Part shown: piece after piece, positions 54,240 to 64,000 of the stretch | Position numbering within the stretch: the stretch's first letter is position 1 | How the letters are laid out: every line of letters begins with the position of its first letter | The notes under the pieces: model-generated | What the model saw: only the letters and a program-made list of their open reading frames with translations | Databases searched by the model: none | Told to the model about the DNA's origin: nothing | Translations under genes and position numbers: made by a program | DNA from: Nematopogon swammerdamellus | Lineage: Eukaryota > Arthropoda > Insecta > Lepidoptera > Adelidae | Length of the DNA: 64,000 bases | Reading direction: 5' to 3' | NCBI GenBank assembly: GCA_946902875.1 | Contig: OX336350.1 | Location: 21,380,048 to 21,444,047 of the forward strand

Positions 54240-54734
54240 AAAAAGCCAAGCGAAATGGTCTTCCTTTGCCACTAGTCACTAGTATCACGCGCGGAAAAAG
54301 CCAAGCGAAATGGTCTTCCTTTGCCACTAGTCACTAGTAGCACGCGTGGAAAAAGCCAAGCGAAATGGTCTTCCTTTGCCACTAGTCACTAGTATCACGC
54401 GTGGAAAAAGCCAAGCGAAATGGTCTTACTTTGCCACTAGTCACTAGTATCACGCGTGGAAAAAGCCAAGCGAAATGGTCTTCCTTTGCCACTAGTCACT
54501 AGTATCACGCGTGGAAAAAGCCAAGCGAAATGGTCTTCCTTTGCCACTAGTCACTAGTATCACGCGTGGAAAAAGCCAAGCGAAATGGTCTTACTTTGCC
54601 ACTAGTCACTAGTATCACGCGTGGAAAAAGCCAAGCGAAATGGTCTTCCTTTGCCACTAGTCACTAGTATCACGCGTGGAAAAAGCCAAGCGAAATGGTC
54701 TTCCTTTGCCACTAGTCACTAGTATCACGCGTGG
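54240..54734 (+). repeat. Minisatellite, 9 units of 55 bp
   Basis: Units begin AAAAAGCCAAGCGAAATGG at 54240, 54295, 54350, 54405, 54460, 54515, 54570, 54625 and 54680. Each contains ACTAGTCACTAGT and CACGCGTGG-like words. Unit 1 ends CACGCGCGG and unit 2 has AGTAGCACG. Units 4 and 7 have TCTTAC where the others have TCTTCC, so units 4-6 and 7-9 are duplicate 165-bp blocks. Confidence 0.95.
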
Positions 54735-55930
54735 AAAAGTCGCAATCTGTTGAACATACTTATGGAAGCTAAGTCGTATGTATGTACGCAAGCAAATATT
54801 TTGGTACGCAAGTACTTGTATGTTGAATTAGATTTTGTCTGCTCCTATTGAAGAATGTAAAAAAAAACAACATGTTAATAGAGCTTTAAATAAATTAATA
54901 TTTATGTGTAGCTAAGTCCAAGTCAAATAGATCAACTTGGGTTATCATTTTTTGCAGCAATGTTTTCTTGTAATTTTAAGGATCTAAAATGTTTTCTCAA
55001 ATGTAAAAAATATACTCGTATTTTGTGCCAGTAATTTCTTCCCACTTTCAAAGAACTGCCCTCGGCTATGTATGATGCATTATCACCTTTATGTTCACCT
55101 GTATATACTACCAAATATATATTCATATCTGTGATTATATAGATGTATATGTGGTTTATTACAGGTAAAACCAAACATAAAAATATACGGTAAACGTTTA
55201 AATAAATAAAACTAAATCTAATAAAAATTTTCATGTATCCGCGGGACAATGAGTGATATCTCGAGGACGGCCGCCGCATTTTCTGAATTTCGTGCGTTTT
55301 CACTGGATGGCAACACTTATTTTTGTCTGAGGAACGCGAATTATAAGACAAGACGTCTATAAATTTACAGCTTTTTAAAGACTGACGGGGGGTACACACC
55401 TGTAGACCCGTGAACTTACCAATATACATATCTATCGATATATATGTTTTTATTTAAAACTGCCTCCGAGATGGCTTTTCATTTACAAGTTCTTGAGAGT
55501 TGACACTGGTGTGGGCGGCTCATTGAATAAATACTGCGCGATGGTGGGACACCTGCCAACTTGCGAGAAAGTCAAAGTGACTCGGATTAAGCTCTAATCC
55601 GCCCACACAGACAGACAGACGGACAGACAGACAGACGGTCGGCGGCCGGGGGGGCGGGGGTCACGGCGCGGGGGCGGCGCGGCGGTGTAGCGAGCCGAGC
55701 TGTGCAAACGCTCCAAATGTCAACTTATTCAACTTTGCGGATTAACGTATGTCAACTTTAGTAATCACGTCTGAGGTACTGATTTGAAGAAATCCAGGTG
55801 ACTTGAGTAGGCGTCTTTTCCGTCTGCGTAGGTAGTCATAGAACATGGAACTTGGTACTTCATAGAGTTGCCATACCTTACAATAGTATATAGCGAGGTA
55901 TATTAGTGAGCTGAATGTCTTGTGTTTTTG
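54735..55930. other. No gene; G-rich and GACA repeats
   Basis: A GACA/GACG run at 55606-55638 is followed by a G-rich tract at 55640-55685. A minus-strand open stretch 54932-55429 is AT-rich and unrecognised. Confidence 0.35.
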
Positions 55931-56110
55931 TTTTTAGGGTACCGTATCCGTGCAGGACCTACCCGGACTAAGCCTACGCCCCGTCTGTCCTACCTTGAAA
56001 GGGCTGTATCTTATGAAACCGTAATACGTAGACAGTTGAAAATTTATGATTTTTTTGTATGTATTATTATCGCGGATATTCTAAGAAATAATAAAAAAAA
56101 CAAGAAGTAA
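55931..56110 (-). repeat. GGCCAAG repeat, diverged fragment
   Basis: TTTTTAGGGTACCGTATCCG, ACTAAGCCTACGCCCC and CCGTAATACGTAGACAGTTG mark an old copy missing its other half. Confidence 0.6.
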
Positions 56111-56117
56111 AACATTG

Positions 56118-57625
56118 TATGTATTGTATTGTATATATTTATTGAAATGAAATGAAATGAAATGTTTATTAAATACTATTTTACATACAATTTGCAGTCC
56201 CTCTCCTCTAAACTAGCTTCATGGCTGTACCATAAAGAAGAGGTATTCAGTAGGCGTAGTTTCCCTTGGGTATTATATACTCTATAAAAATGTGAAATGT
56301 GGTGTGCTGTGTGGTGGTGTGTGGTGGTGTGATGTGGTGTGGTGTAGCGTGTAGTGTAGTGTGGTGTGTACTGTGAGTCTATTTAAGGATTTAGTTTTTT
56401 TTTTTTTTTGTATGTAATGATGAAGTACCTTCGTGCATCTTGTTTTACCTTTAGGCCAGAACCGAGAGTTGAAGTTCAGTAACTTCGTAGTTTAGTTTAA
56501 TAAGCCAACTATTAACTTTTATTTTACTTTGATATCGTGTAATTTCCCTTATTCCTAATACCCTATCAATTCTGTTGTAAATATACGGACCCAGAAACCA
56601 CGCAAAGCGCTGCGCAAAACTAGTCCTCGTAGCCGGGACTGCTACTTGGTTTGCGAATCTAGTTTCGTGATTGTGCGTAGACCTAATTTGTACGTCTTGA
56701 CATTTCTGATGCCCTATTATTTCTGCAATAAATAGCTTGCGCACGCTTAGGAGGTTGCTTTCACTCAGAAGTTGGTGAGTGGGATATCGGAAAGGCTTCC
56801 TTAACATCACTCTTAGCACCACTCTTTGTGAACGCTCGACCTTCAGCAGGTGCGTTTTTGCCGCACCTCCTCAGGAAGATATGCAATAAGTAAGCAGGGA
56901 CTGACACAAAGCCAGGTAAACCGTACGAAGGGTAGGTTTATCAAGTACATTTCCTAACCCTTTAAATACATATATAAGTCGTCTAACCCTTCCAGTAAGT
57001 ACCTCAATGTGTTTTTCCCAGGACAGCCTATCATCCAAAATGACACCTAGGTATTTTATGTGTGTCACCTTACTCAGAATTTGGCAGTCACACTAGATGC
57101 CAGGTTCACAGGTGTGTATACGGAGTGTTTGCGGAACATCGGGGCCAGGGTTACGGATACTGAAACAAATAAATTTGGTTTTTCCTACGTTTAGAGTCAG
57201 GAGATTATTTTCGAGCCACCTATTGATTATTTTAAGTCCATTCTCAGCCAGTACAGTGACATCCTCCCATGTTTTTGATGCAAAGAGTAGAGCAGTGTCA
57301 TCTGCGTAGGTTATAATTTTACTTGCTTCTATTTCCTGGTCACAAAGGTCATTGATATAAATGAGAAAAAGAGTAGGACCCAAAACACTGCCTTGTGGCA
57401 CTCCATAAATAACATTTAGGTCTTCACTCCTTGTCTCACCTATTCCAACGAGCTGAGTTCTGTCAGAGAGGTAACTTTTAAACCACTGCATCGCTGTGCC
57501 CCTGATACCCAGCCGACTTTCCATTTTCCGTAGCAGTATTGGAATAGATACAGTATCGAATGCCTTAGCTAGATCCAGGAACACACCGATACAGTGGCGT
57601 CCATATTGCACTCAATTAGAATATG
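56118..57625 (-). mobile_element. 5'-truncated Jockey/CR1-like LINE with RT domain
   Basis: Reading the minus strand, the copy starts inside the reverse transcriptase, keeps the whole 3' coding part and about 330 bp of 3' sequence with GT-rich runs, and ends in an ATTTC-repeat tail (plus-strand GAAATGAAATG at 56143-56162). Confidence 0.85.
56451..57611 (-). pseudogene. LINE reverse transcriptase with two nonsense codons
   Basis: A single frame spans 387 codons. RT motifs are DLAKAFD (13-19), GVPQGSVLGP (70-79) and YADD (102-105), so the catalytic aspartates are present. WLENNLLTLNVGKTK follows. A TAG lies at 57093-57095 and a TGA at 56871-56873; the frame continues unchanged through both. 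After the first come YLGVILDDRLSWEKHI and LLTYCISS; after the second come GGAAKTHLLKVERSQR and PFRYPTH. No frameshift is seen, so the copy is not old. The endonuclease domain is missing. Confidence 0.85.
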
Positions 57626-57985
57626 GGCAAAAGGTAACACTTATTACAGGTAACTAAAGCTAATTAAAGGTAACAGAGTACCTTTGGGGTATGATAACTG
57701 CTACATATACATAGGTGAGTGGTGGAAAGGGATATTATAAATATTATGATATGACACGGGAATACAGAAAGAGAATATATACCTACAGAAGTAAAAAATT
57801 CAGGGGAGGAGGTCCCCTGAATTTATACAACAAACCGTGTGTGTTTTTTTTTTCAAAGTATTTATTGTTTGTTTTTGTTCTTTCTGTCGTAAAAACAGAA
57901 ATACATACAAGCGTCAAACTTGGTGTGATTATAATGCAAACTCTAATGTAAAACAACTAATAATACAAATCAGCCAATTAAGTAG
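57626..57985. other. Spacer, no feature
   Basis: Contains a short inverted pair, TTCAGGGGAGGAGG and CCCCTGAATTT, near 57797-57823. No gene. Confidence 0.35.
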
Positions 57986-58040
57986 GGGTACGGAACCCTC
58001 GGTGCGCGAGTCCGACTCGCACTTGGCCGGTTTTTAGGGT
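57986..58040 (-). repeat. GGCCAAG repeat, head fragment
   Basis: TACGGAACCCTCGGTGCGCG to CGCACTTGGCCGGTTTTT. Only the terminal 50 bases remain. Confidence 0.8.
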
Positions 58041-58488
58041 TCGGATGGACGTATAGCACGAGCTAACGAAATAAGGAAGCTATTAATTCATTTGACATGA
58101 GATGTTTTTTTTATTAAATTAAACAGTACTTATTATGCTAATTAAACGATAACAAGTTGAGGTCGGGGTGAGCAGTCGTCTCTAGATTAATTAAAACTTA
58201 GCGGACCGTGCCGCGCAGGGCGGCCCGGGCGCGGTCACAGCAGCGCGGCGCGGGGGCGCGAGCGGGACGACGCGTCACCTCAGTCCTGCCTGCCTGAACA
58301 CGCCGACACACTGATATGTAGCGGTGATAAGTCTGTGTGGGGTCAACTAGCGGACACATTGTTTTCCGGACAATTTACCAGTGACACTTGTGTAGGTTGG
58401 TCGTCTGTAACGCTGTGACATGAGGGGTCACTATTGTCACTGAATAAATATTCATTTTCGCTATTGTGCTATTCATTTTATTAGTTAG
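58041..58488. other. No recognised gene; CpG-rich 58195-58290
   Basis: The CG-rich patch has no open frame of note. The rest is AT-rich. Confidence 0.3.
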
Positions 58489-59425
58489 ATAGATAGATAG
58501 ATAGAAATACTTTATTGCTCCAAAACATTTAACAGTAACAAACGATAAGTAATTTACATGAGGGGCAAAGGCGGACTTATCCCTTACAGGGATTTCTCCC
58601 AGTCAACCTTTGGATGTTTGAGAGTCGTATGTTGTGAGATATAAGTAGGTAGTAGCAAAAGACTTGAGTGTGGGAATGTAAAATATAATATATGGAAAAT
58701 AACTATGATAAACTATAATATACTTGCACTACATAATATAAGTACATACCAGTTTAAACGTAGAAATGGCAAATTATAAATTAAATTAAATACATATGTA
58801 TTAAAGATTATATAATACATAATACCTAAATATATACATACATACATACTTGTCCATTCAGAATTAAAGGATTTTTTAACTATTGACTTCACATTGACGG
58901 AGATAGTACAACTTTAAGTGTTTTTTGAATAACGGAAGCGACTTGCAGTGCCGTATACAGTGAGGTAGTTGATTCCACAGACGAGCTGCGTGCACAGAAA
59001 ATGAGTTTGTGTAAAATCCTGTTTTATGAGTGGAAATGGCTAAGATATTGTCATCACTTGAACGAAGCGTGACACCGTGGGAAGATAAGTATTGAAAACG
59101 TGAAGATAGGTACTCGGGAGCAGAAGGGTTGTTGATACAAGAATAAAGGAGTCCAAGGATGTGGGAATTTCTGCGGAGACGGATTGGGAGCCACTTGAGA
59201 CGTCTGCGGTATTCAGAAACATGGTCGTACTTACGTAGACCGAAAATGAAGCGTATACACATGTTTTGCAGACGCTCAAGCTTGTCCAGAAGTTCCTAAG
59301 TAACGTCCAGGCAACATACATCTGCATAATCAAGGATGGGGAGAAGCAGCGATTGTGCTAGAATTGTCTTTGTGGAGGTCGGAAGAAGGTTCTGCAGCCG
59401 CCTTAGGGAGTGCGCCGCCGGAATT
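58489..59425 (-). mobile_element. 5'-truncated LINE, different family
   Basis: The minus strand ends in a TATC-repeat tail (58490-58504). It has about 370 bp of 3' sequence, including AAGTCCGCCTTTGCCCCTC, and a readable coding end. Confidence 0.8.
58876..59420 (-). pseudogene. LINE polyprotein C-terminus with one nonsense codon
   Basis: From about 59420 the frame reads AHSLRRLQNLLP, then LLPILDYADVCCLDVT, a TAG near 59296, then ELLDKLERLQNMCIRFIFGL and onward to the stop at 58876. Further C-terminal blocks are EYRRRLKWLPIRLRR, SFSVHAARLWNQLP and LFKKHLKLYYL. This is the region after the RT core. The nonsense codon is the only visible lesion in this segment. Confidence 0.8.
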
Positions 59426-59536
59426 AGTTTTTGTTGTAAAAAAACTGGCATTTTTGTGCTGATATGAAAAGGTGGGTGCGAAGTTATTTTATCATAGGTA
59501 AGTATTATGTATTGTATTTTTGACTGAAATATGTTT
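59426..59536. other. Short spacer
   Basis: No feature seen. Confidence 0.35.
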
Positions 59537-59837
59537 ATTTTTTTATGGAAACTGACACGGTTGGCTGCATCACCTACAACATCCGTGGTGAACTTGGTGC
59601 CACGTCAGTGCTTCCCTTCGGTCGTGCCGGCTACACTGAACTGGACGGAAAACACAAACTATTTACATAGCCGTTTCGACCGATCTTTCATTCAGTGCGG
59701 TGGTACCAACCCGGGCGGGTTAAACCCTACCACCTAGTGATATAAGGAGGGAGCCATATCCCTTAGTCGCCTTTTACGACATACACGGGGAGAGATGCAG
59801 TGGGGCTATTCTTTTAAAGTACCGGCCCCACACGGTA
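59537..59837 (-). mobile_element. SINE, body H with head A, small tail deletion
   Basis: Complete copy except that about 20 bases of the tail (the part containing GTCAGCCCATAACACC on the plus strand) are missing. Otherwise almost the same as the copies at 27957 and 60449. Confidence 0.87.
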
Positions 59838-60448
59838 CATGTTATGTGTCCTGAGCCTTATTATGTTGTATATGCACATTAAGCTGTTTGTCTGTCGTCC
59901 AGACCTTTCCATCTCTTCAAGCTTTGCATTGTTGCATACAAAAGCAAAATCTGATCAAGCTGAGTTGGTTCCTCTTTCTCCCTCAGGTTTCTTTCTGTTA
60001 TCGTTTCTCTTGTTTTCGTTTTACATGTGCCTATAGGAGAAATAAATATTTTCATTTCATTTTCATTTCATTTATTTATTGTTATTTTCTAGTTTCCTGT
60101 CTTTCAAGAGGGGCGTAGATAGTCACCCGAGATGCCGGCATGGCATTCGCTCGCACCCGCTGTAAACCGAATATCCGTGGACAGCGTTGGCACTTATAAA
60201 TGGGTGATACGATGGGCAGTGTCGCGATTCGTATAAAAACATTTATTTTCCTTTAGTCTTAAATTAATTCCACCATGTGTTCACGTCCTCCCAGCACGAA
60301 ATATAATTCAGAAATGCTGTAGACCTTAAATTATGCACTTGCGCGCCGAGACCCCCGAACCAGGAAGTCCTTACGAAAGCATGAAGAGGGCGAATTAATT
60401 CGGCGCTCGTTCGCACAAAGTATCGTAAGCGTTCCTACTTGTAATTGT
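59838..60448 (+). repeat. Spacer with LINE tails
   Basis: An ATTTC-type simple tail lies at 60046-60074. TTTCAAGAGGGGCGTAGATA near 60101 matches the LINE remnants at 1186 and 47706. The rest is unrecognised. Confidence 0.45.
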
Positions 60449-60779
60449 ACCGTGTGGGGCCGGTACTTTAAAAGAATAGCCCCACTGCATCTCTCCCCGT
60501 GTATGTCGTAAAAGGCGACTAAGGGATATGACTCCCTTCTTATATTACTAGGTGGTAGGGTTTAACCCGCCCGGGTTGGTACCACCGCACTGAATGAAAG
60601 GTCGGTCGAAACGGCTATGTAAATAGTTTGTGTTTTCCGTCCAGTTCAGTGTAGCCGGCACGACCGAGGGGAGGCACTGACGTGGCACCAAGTTCACCCG
60701 GTGTTATGGGCTGACATCATGGATGTTGTAGGTGATGTAAGCCAACCGTGTCAGTTTCCATAAAAAAAAAAAAAAAAAA
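60449..60779 (+). mobile_element. SINE, body H with head A, best-preserved copy
   Basis: Starts ACCGTGTGGGGCCGGTAC. Head A, body H and tail are uninterrupted and end in 17 A residues. GTGGGGC and GCCCCAC in head A form a 7-bp stem, and GTCG/CGAC a second stem. I see no tRNA-type B box in head A. Confidence 0.9.
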
Positions 60780-60810
60780 TTAATAATAAAAAAATACTTA
60801 ACGTGCCCTG

Positions 60811-61196
60811 TTAAGGCGCGTATAACGCGCCACATGTGAATTTTTGAAGAAGTAGCCCGTGATAACTAGACCAAAGGTTAAAAACTACTGCAAAATATAG
60901 AACAATTCTTTGTCAATCGATCACACGTGTTTTGTTGTAAAATGTTATCATTTTCAATACAAACCATACGGTAACCAAATGTCGATTTTTTCTTCCGCGT
61001 GAACTTTGAAGGCTTCGATCTCAGAAACTAAAGAGAATTTGAATGGAATTTTTATAGCAAAATGAATCCATTTGTTATATCTATCGATCACACGCTTTTC
61101 AAAGTTCTAATGCGAAGGATCGTAATTTATGAAAAAAAAACCCCTTATGAAAACTACTACGCGCTACGCCGCTGTTGGTGTTACTAGGTGCCTTAA
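60811..61196. mobile_element. TTAA-flanked MITE, copy 2 (386 bp)
   Basis: Left TTAAGGCGCGTATAACGCGCC, right GTTACTAGGTGCCTTAA. The inverted repeats are more worn than in copy 1. The interior aligns throughout. Confidence 0.78.
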
Positions 61197-62053
61197 TAGG
61201 GCACTGCGCTCCTCGAAGCCTCTCGTATTGAGCGTCCTGCGATTACGTGTTAACGTACACCGGATGAGGTGTAATGATTATGTATGTACGTGTACGTGTG
61301 GTGTAAGAGGATCTGGCGCCCAAGTAATGATTGTAAATGATCGCATTTCCGATGTCTCGCCTTATCCAGCGCGTAATTGGCTCGACGAGCCAACAATCTG
61401 TGCCGCTAGACAATACGCGGCCGCCGCAAAAATACTAACATCAATTCTGCTCCTATTGTCTCAGGCCTTTGTTCTGGAGAATTAAATGAGTATTGTTGAT
61501 AAAGCAAGCAAGTCGGTTAGCACGAGCGATGACGCCACGACAAAGACAACGACGGTCGGTTTGCGGAGCTTTCGTATGTACATTGAGCATTGTTGTAAAA
61601 GTTGTTTTTAATGTCTTCTTAAAACTACATCTAGTACCTATGTGCCTATATGCTGGTCGACTTTCTTTAATACTGCCAGAAGTGTAAGATTGTGACTGTG
61701 ATTCTATGCCGGAATTGGACAAGTTTGGTTGTACAACATTTGCGAATAACATGAAATTAATTTTCCCATATACTATATTCCTACTGGGCCAGTACTGCCA
61801 AGCTATTGAAGGATATGGCTGGAGCAGAAGCGTTTTTATTATATTTGGTTATGGGTAAATCTTGACTTGATCTGCATAAATGTAGTATGTTATAGTTAAC
61901 GTAAGTAAAGTTGATTCGGTTATATTAAAAGACAATCAAGAAAGTTCCATAAAGTTTCTTGCACAGTTCTTTCCTATAGATTGCATTGCTGAACCGGACA
62001 AGAAAAAACAATTATTATGACCAACTATACTGAATGTGGATAAATCTCGATGA
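61197..62053. other. No recognised gene
   Basis: CG-balanced DNA with overlapping open frames at 61129-61752 on both strands, none recognisable. Confidence 0.35.
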
Positions 62054-62500
62054 AATATTGATAATGTTATTTTATGTTTATATGTTAGTACTAAGCACGT
62101 ACTCGCTTTATATATATTTTTATTAGAAAAATGCAAAGCGAAAAACATTGGAAAAAATACACCCCGGCCAGGATTCGAACCTGGGTCTTTGGCTTGAGCC
62201 GCCAACGCGATAACCAACTACGCCACCCAAAGACATTAAACTCACCCTCTTTAATCTCTTTGACGCCACCGGACCGTTACGTATTATCTCCAAATTTTCG
62301 CTCTCTTGCACCTTCATGATGATGTCGCATAATTTTTGCGAACGGTCAACTTGCACGGTTCAATGTTGAACCTTATGGTGGCGTAGTTGGTTATCGCGTT
62401 GGCGGCTCAAGCCAAAGACCCAGGTTCGAATCCTGGCCGGGATGTATTTTTTCCAATGTTTTTCGCTTTGCATTTTTCTAATAAAAATATTGATAATGTT
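62054..62500. repeat. Head-to-head pair of tRNA-like repeats
   Basis: Arms 62114-62227 (minus) and 62377-62490 (plus) are about 114 bp and nearly identical. Each has an A-box-like TGGCGTAGTTGG, a TTGGC/GCCAA anticodon-like stem, and a T-arm-like CCAGGTTCGAATCCTGG with a consensus B box. The acceptor stem does not pair and position 33 of the loop is not T, so these are not functional tRNA genes. AATATTGATAATGTT occurs at 62054-62068 and again at 62486-62500. Confidence 0.75.
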
Positions 62501-62835
62501 GTTTGTTCTTTTTTAGAAAAATAAATATCTGAATAAAGCTCCCAAAATGTGTGCTCTTATCGGTTTCGTAAAGTTTGCTCAGTTTCGGGCCTCGATCACC
62601 CCTGGCTGATGCCCGTATTCAACAGCTCACCTCTATCTATACTGTTGTAGTTACTTGTAAGGGAATCATAATTTCGTCAATACTAATAATTGTTTCCCTT
62701 TTAGGCCTGAATTTTTTTTCGAATCTCTTGATTCTGTGTTCGGTTTCTTAGTACATAGACCTAAAATGATCACAAAAAAATAATAAAAAAAATCTCACCA
62801 CTCGGGAAGGTCATGTCACGATCGTGCGCTATTGC
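62501..62835. other. Spacer, no feature
   Basis: AT-rich sequence with no recognised repeat. Confidence 0.35.
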
Positions 62836-63475
62836 GATTCTTATCTTCTATATCCTTATATTATATTTTTATATTTGTTATTTAATAATTTAATACTTTA
62901 GTTAGACATAATGTCAAGCTTATCTCTTTTTCTGTCAAAATTTTAGTTTACATTTTTTAAGTTGTTTGCCTTTTTGAAAAATAATAAAAAATATATAAAT
63001 GTAATATTTTTTTTATTTTGTTGAATTCATTTTCAATGCGACGCATCTTCTAACCTATCCTATATTCCTATATTCCTATATCCAACGAGCCCAAATATGG
63101 TGGATTTATCATGTGTAGTTTAGGAGTTCCTATGGCTTCCTTCCGGCTCCATCATCAGGACCCTGGAAATAACATATGACTAGAGTACTTGCGAAGACAA
63201 ATCCAACGAGCCCAAACACGATGGGCTTATCATGTGTAGTTTAGGAGTTCCGATGGCTTCCTTGCGGCTCCATCATCAGAACCCAACTAACCTTTTCCTT
63301 ATCCCGACTTTCTCGTGTCATCATCATCATCATCAGCCTGTATCGGTCCACTGCTGGACATAGACCTATCCCAAGGCACGCCGTGTCGCTCAGCGACAAT
63401 ATTTTTTCGAATTCCGTAGATTCATTTTCAATGTGCTCGATAGTCGTGTAAGGCACGAAATCTGTCAATTTTTAA
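62836..63475. mobile_element. Foldback element, right-half copy
   Basis: Collinear with 16703-17399: the AT-rich centre, GCGACGCATCTTCTAACC, units with GGCTTCCTTCCGGCTCC, and the end GGCACGAAATCTGTCAATTT. It has two units where the other copy has three. The left arm is absent. It carries the small insertion at 63320-63381. Confidence 0.85.
63320..63381 (-). mobile_element. 62-bp LINE 3' end inserted in the foldback copy
   Basis: CGTGTC at 63314-63319 and 63382-63387 flanks the segment; the intact locus at 17312-17330 has it once. On the minus strand the insert ends in GATGATGATGATGAT, a simple 3' tail. It is a severely 5'-truncated LINE copy with a 6-bp target duplication. Confidence 0.85.
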
Positions 63476-64000
63476 AGTCGAACGCACGATCGTATCAGAG
63501 GGTCACGAAAGGGATAGATATAGTCGATATAGATTTGTGGGAAAACGCACCTACGCGAGTTCGGAGGCTCTAGTAGGCGTGTAGGCGTGCAGGCGTGGTG
63601 GGGTTCAGGCCCACCACGCCTGCACGCCTTGGTAGGTACACCCGAAAAATGTAAAGCCTTATTTATGCGTTCAGGAGCGGCCGACCTGCCGACATTACCG
63701 TCGGATCCCGAGTTCGATCTTATCTTAACCTTGAGAATTTTTCTCAATATTGAATTATTTGTGGAGAGGAGAGGATACGGCCCTTGAATGATTGAATCAA
63801 TAATAATATCTGCAGTCGGAGAGGGAGGAGTTCACGGTACCGTCCGCGCCGACCAGTTCTCTCCAATTCTCGATAAATTTGTTCAATATTATTGTGCTTA
63901 AAACTAGCTCTTATTCATAATTATACCTAATTTTATTACAACTATAATATACGACATCAATGACTAATTTATAATTTATTTAACTAAATTTAGCTCAAAC
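63476..64000. other. No gene; includes a GC-rich hairpin
   Basis: A hairpin lies at 63583-63629: AGGCGTGCAGGCGTGGTGGG, a 7-nt loop and the exact inverse. Overlapping open frames at 63472-63787 are its by-product. The last 200 bases are AT-rich. Confidence 0.5.
63583..63629. repeat. Perfect 20-bp-stem hairpin with 7-nt loop
   Basis: Positions 63583-63602 pair exactly with 63610-63629; the loop is GTTCAGG. A related partial word, TAGGCGTG, precedes it at 63574. Confidence 0.9.

Noticed and set aside
62150..62230. Functional tRNA gene on the minus strand
   Set aside because: A and B boxes and a T arm are present, but the acceptor stem does not pair and the anticodon loop lacks T at position 33. 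An inverted twin lies nearby, as expected of a repeat.

Overview
The window looks like lepidopteran (moth or butterfly) nuclear DNA. The basis is its repeats: many copies of a SINE body resembling the HaSE-type SINEs that I recall from Helicoverpa, Helitron-like ends (TC start, GC-rich subterminal hairpin, CTAG end), 3' tails of Jockey/CR1-like LINEs, and a short repeat rich in GTCT that begins GGCCAAGTGCGAGTC. I see no complete host gene, rRNA gene, canonical tRNA gene, CRISPR array or bacterial-style operon. The only host-type coding candidate is a 154-bp exon-like segment at 50324-50477. The window is therefore probably intergenic or part of a large intron, built from layered and mostly decayed transposable elements separated by AT-rich DNA and a few CpG-rich patches.

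Layout. 0-7 kb: LINE tail remnants, a full copy of the GGCCAAG repeat (3390-3784), a Harbinger-like MITE (4519-4960), a 494-bp TATACAGG MITE (5615-6108) and two SINEs. 7-13 kb: a SINE, a composite Helitron-like unit (7875-10426) with two inverted minisatellite arms around an endonuclease-like transposon fragment, then more SINEs. 13-23 kb: a GC-rich inverted-repeat element, a GGCCAAG copy split by a 1-kb insertion, a 1.07-kb foldback element (16327-17399), a second endonuclease-like open frame (20761-21141), a degenerate foldback and a near-perfect 68-bp-arm hairpin (22209-22366). 23-32 kb: a second TATACAGG MITE, a 5'-truncated LINE with an open 261-codon frame, SINEs and a GGCCAAG copy. 32-43 kb: long-TIR and foldback elements, a tandem array whose spacings are all multiples of three and which is open on both strands, its inverted partner at 42.3 kb, and a 42-bp perfect palindrome. 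43-54 kb: a cluster of SINEs sharing one head, a probable DNA-transposon MITE, a TTAA-flanked MITE and a second 42-bp palindrome inserted in a SINE. 54-64 kb: a 9 x 55-bp array, two LINE remnants with readable reverse-transcriptase-derived frames, a second TTAA MITE, a head-to-head pair of tRNA-like repeats and a second copy of the foldback element.

The most interesting system is the modular SINE set. One head (head A) is joined to two different bodies. One body is joined to two different heads. The second head (head B) carries tRNA-like A and B boxes around a segment resembling the internal promoter of 5S rRNA. One copy carries both heads in a row. Similarity to named families is from memory of motifs; no database search was run.
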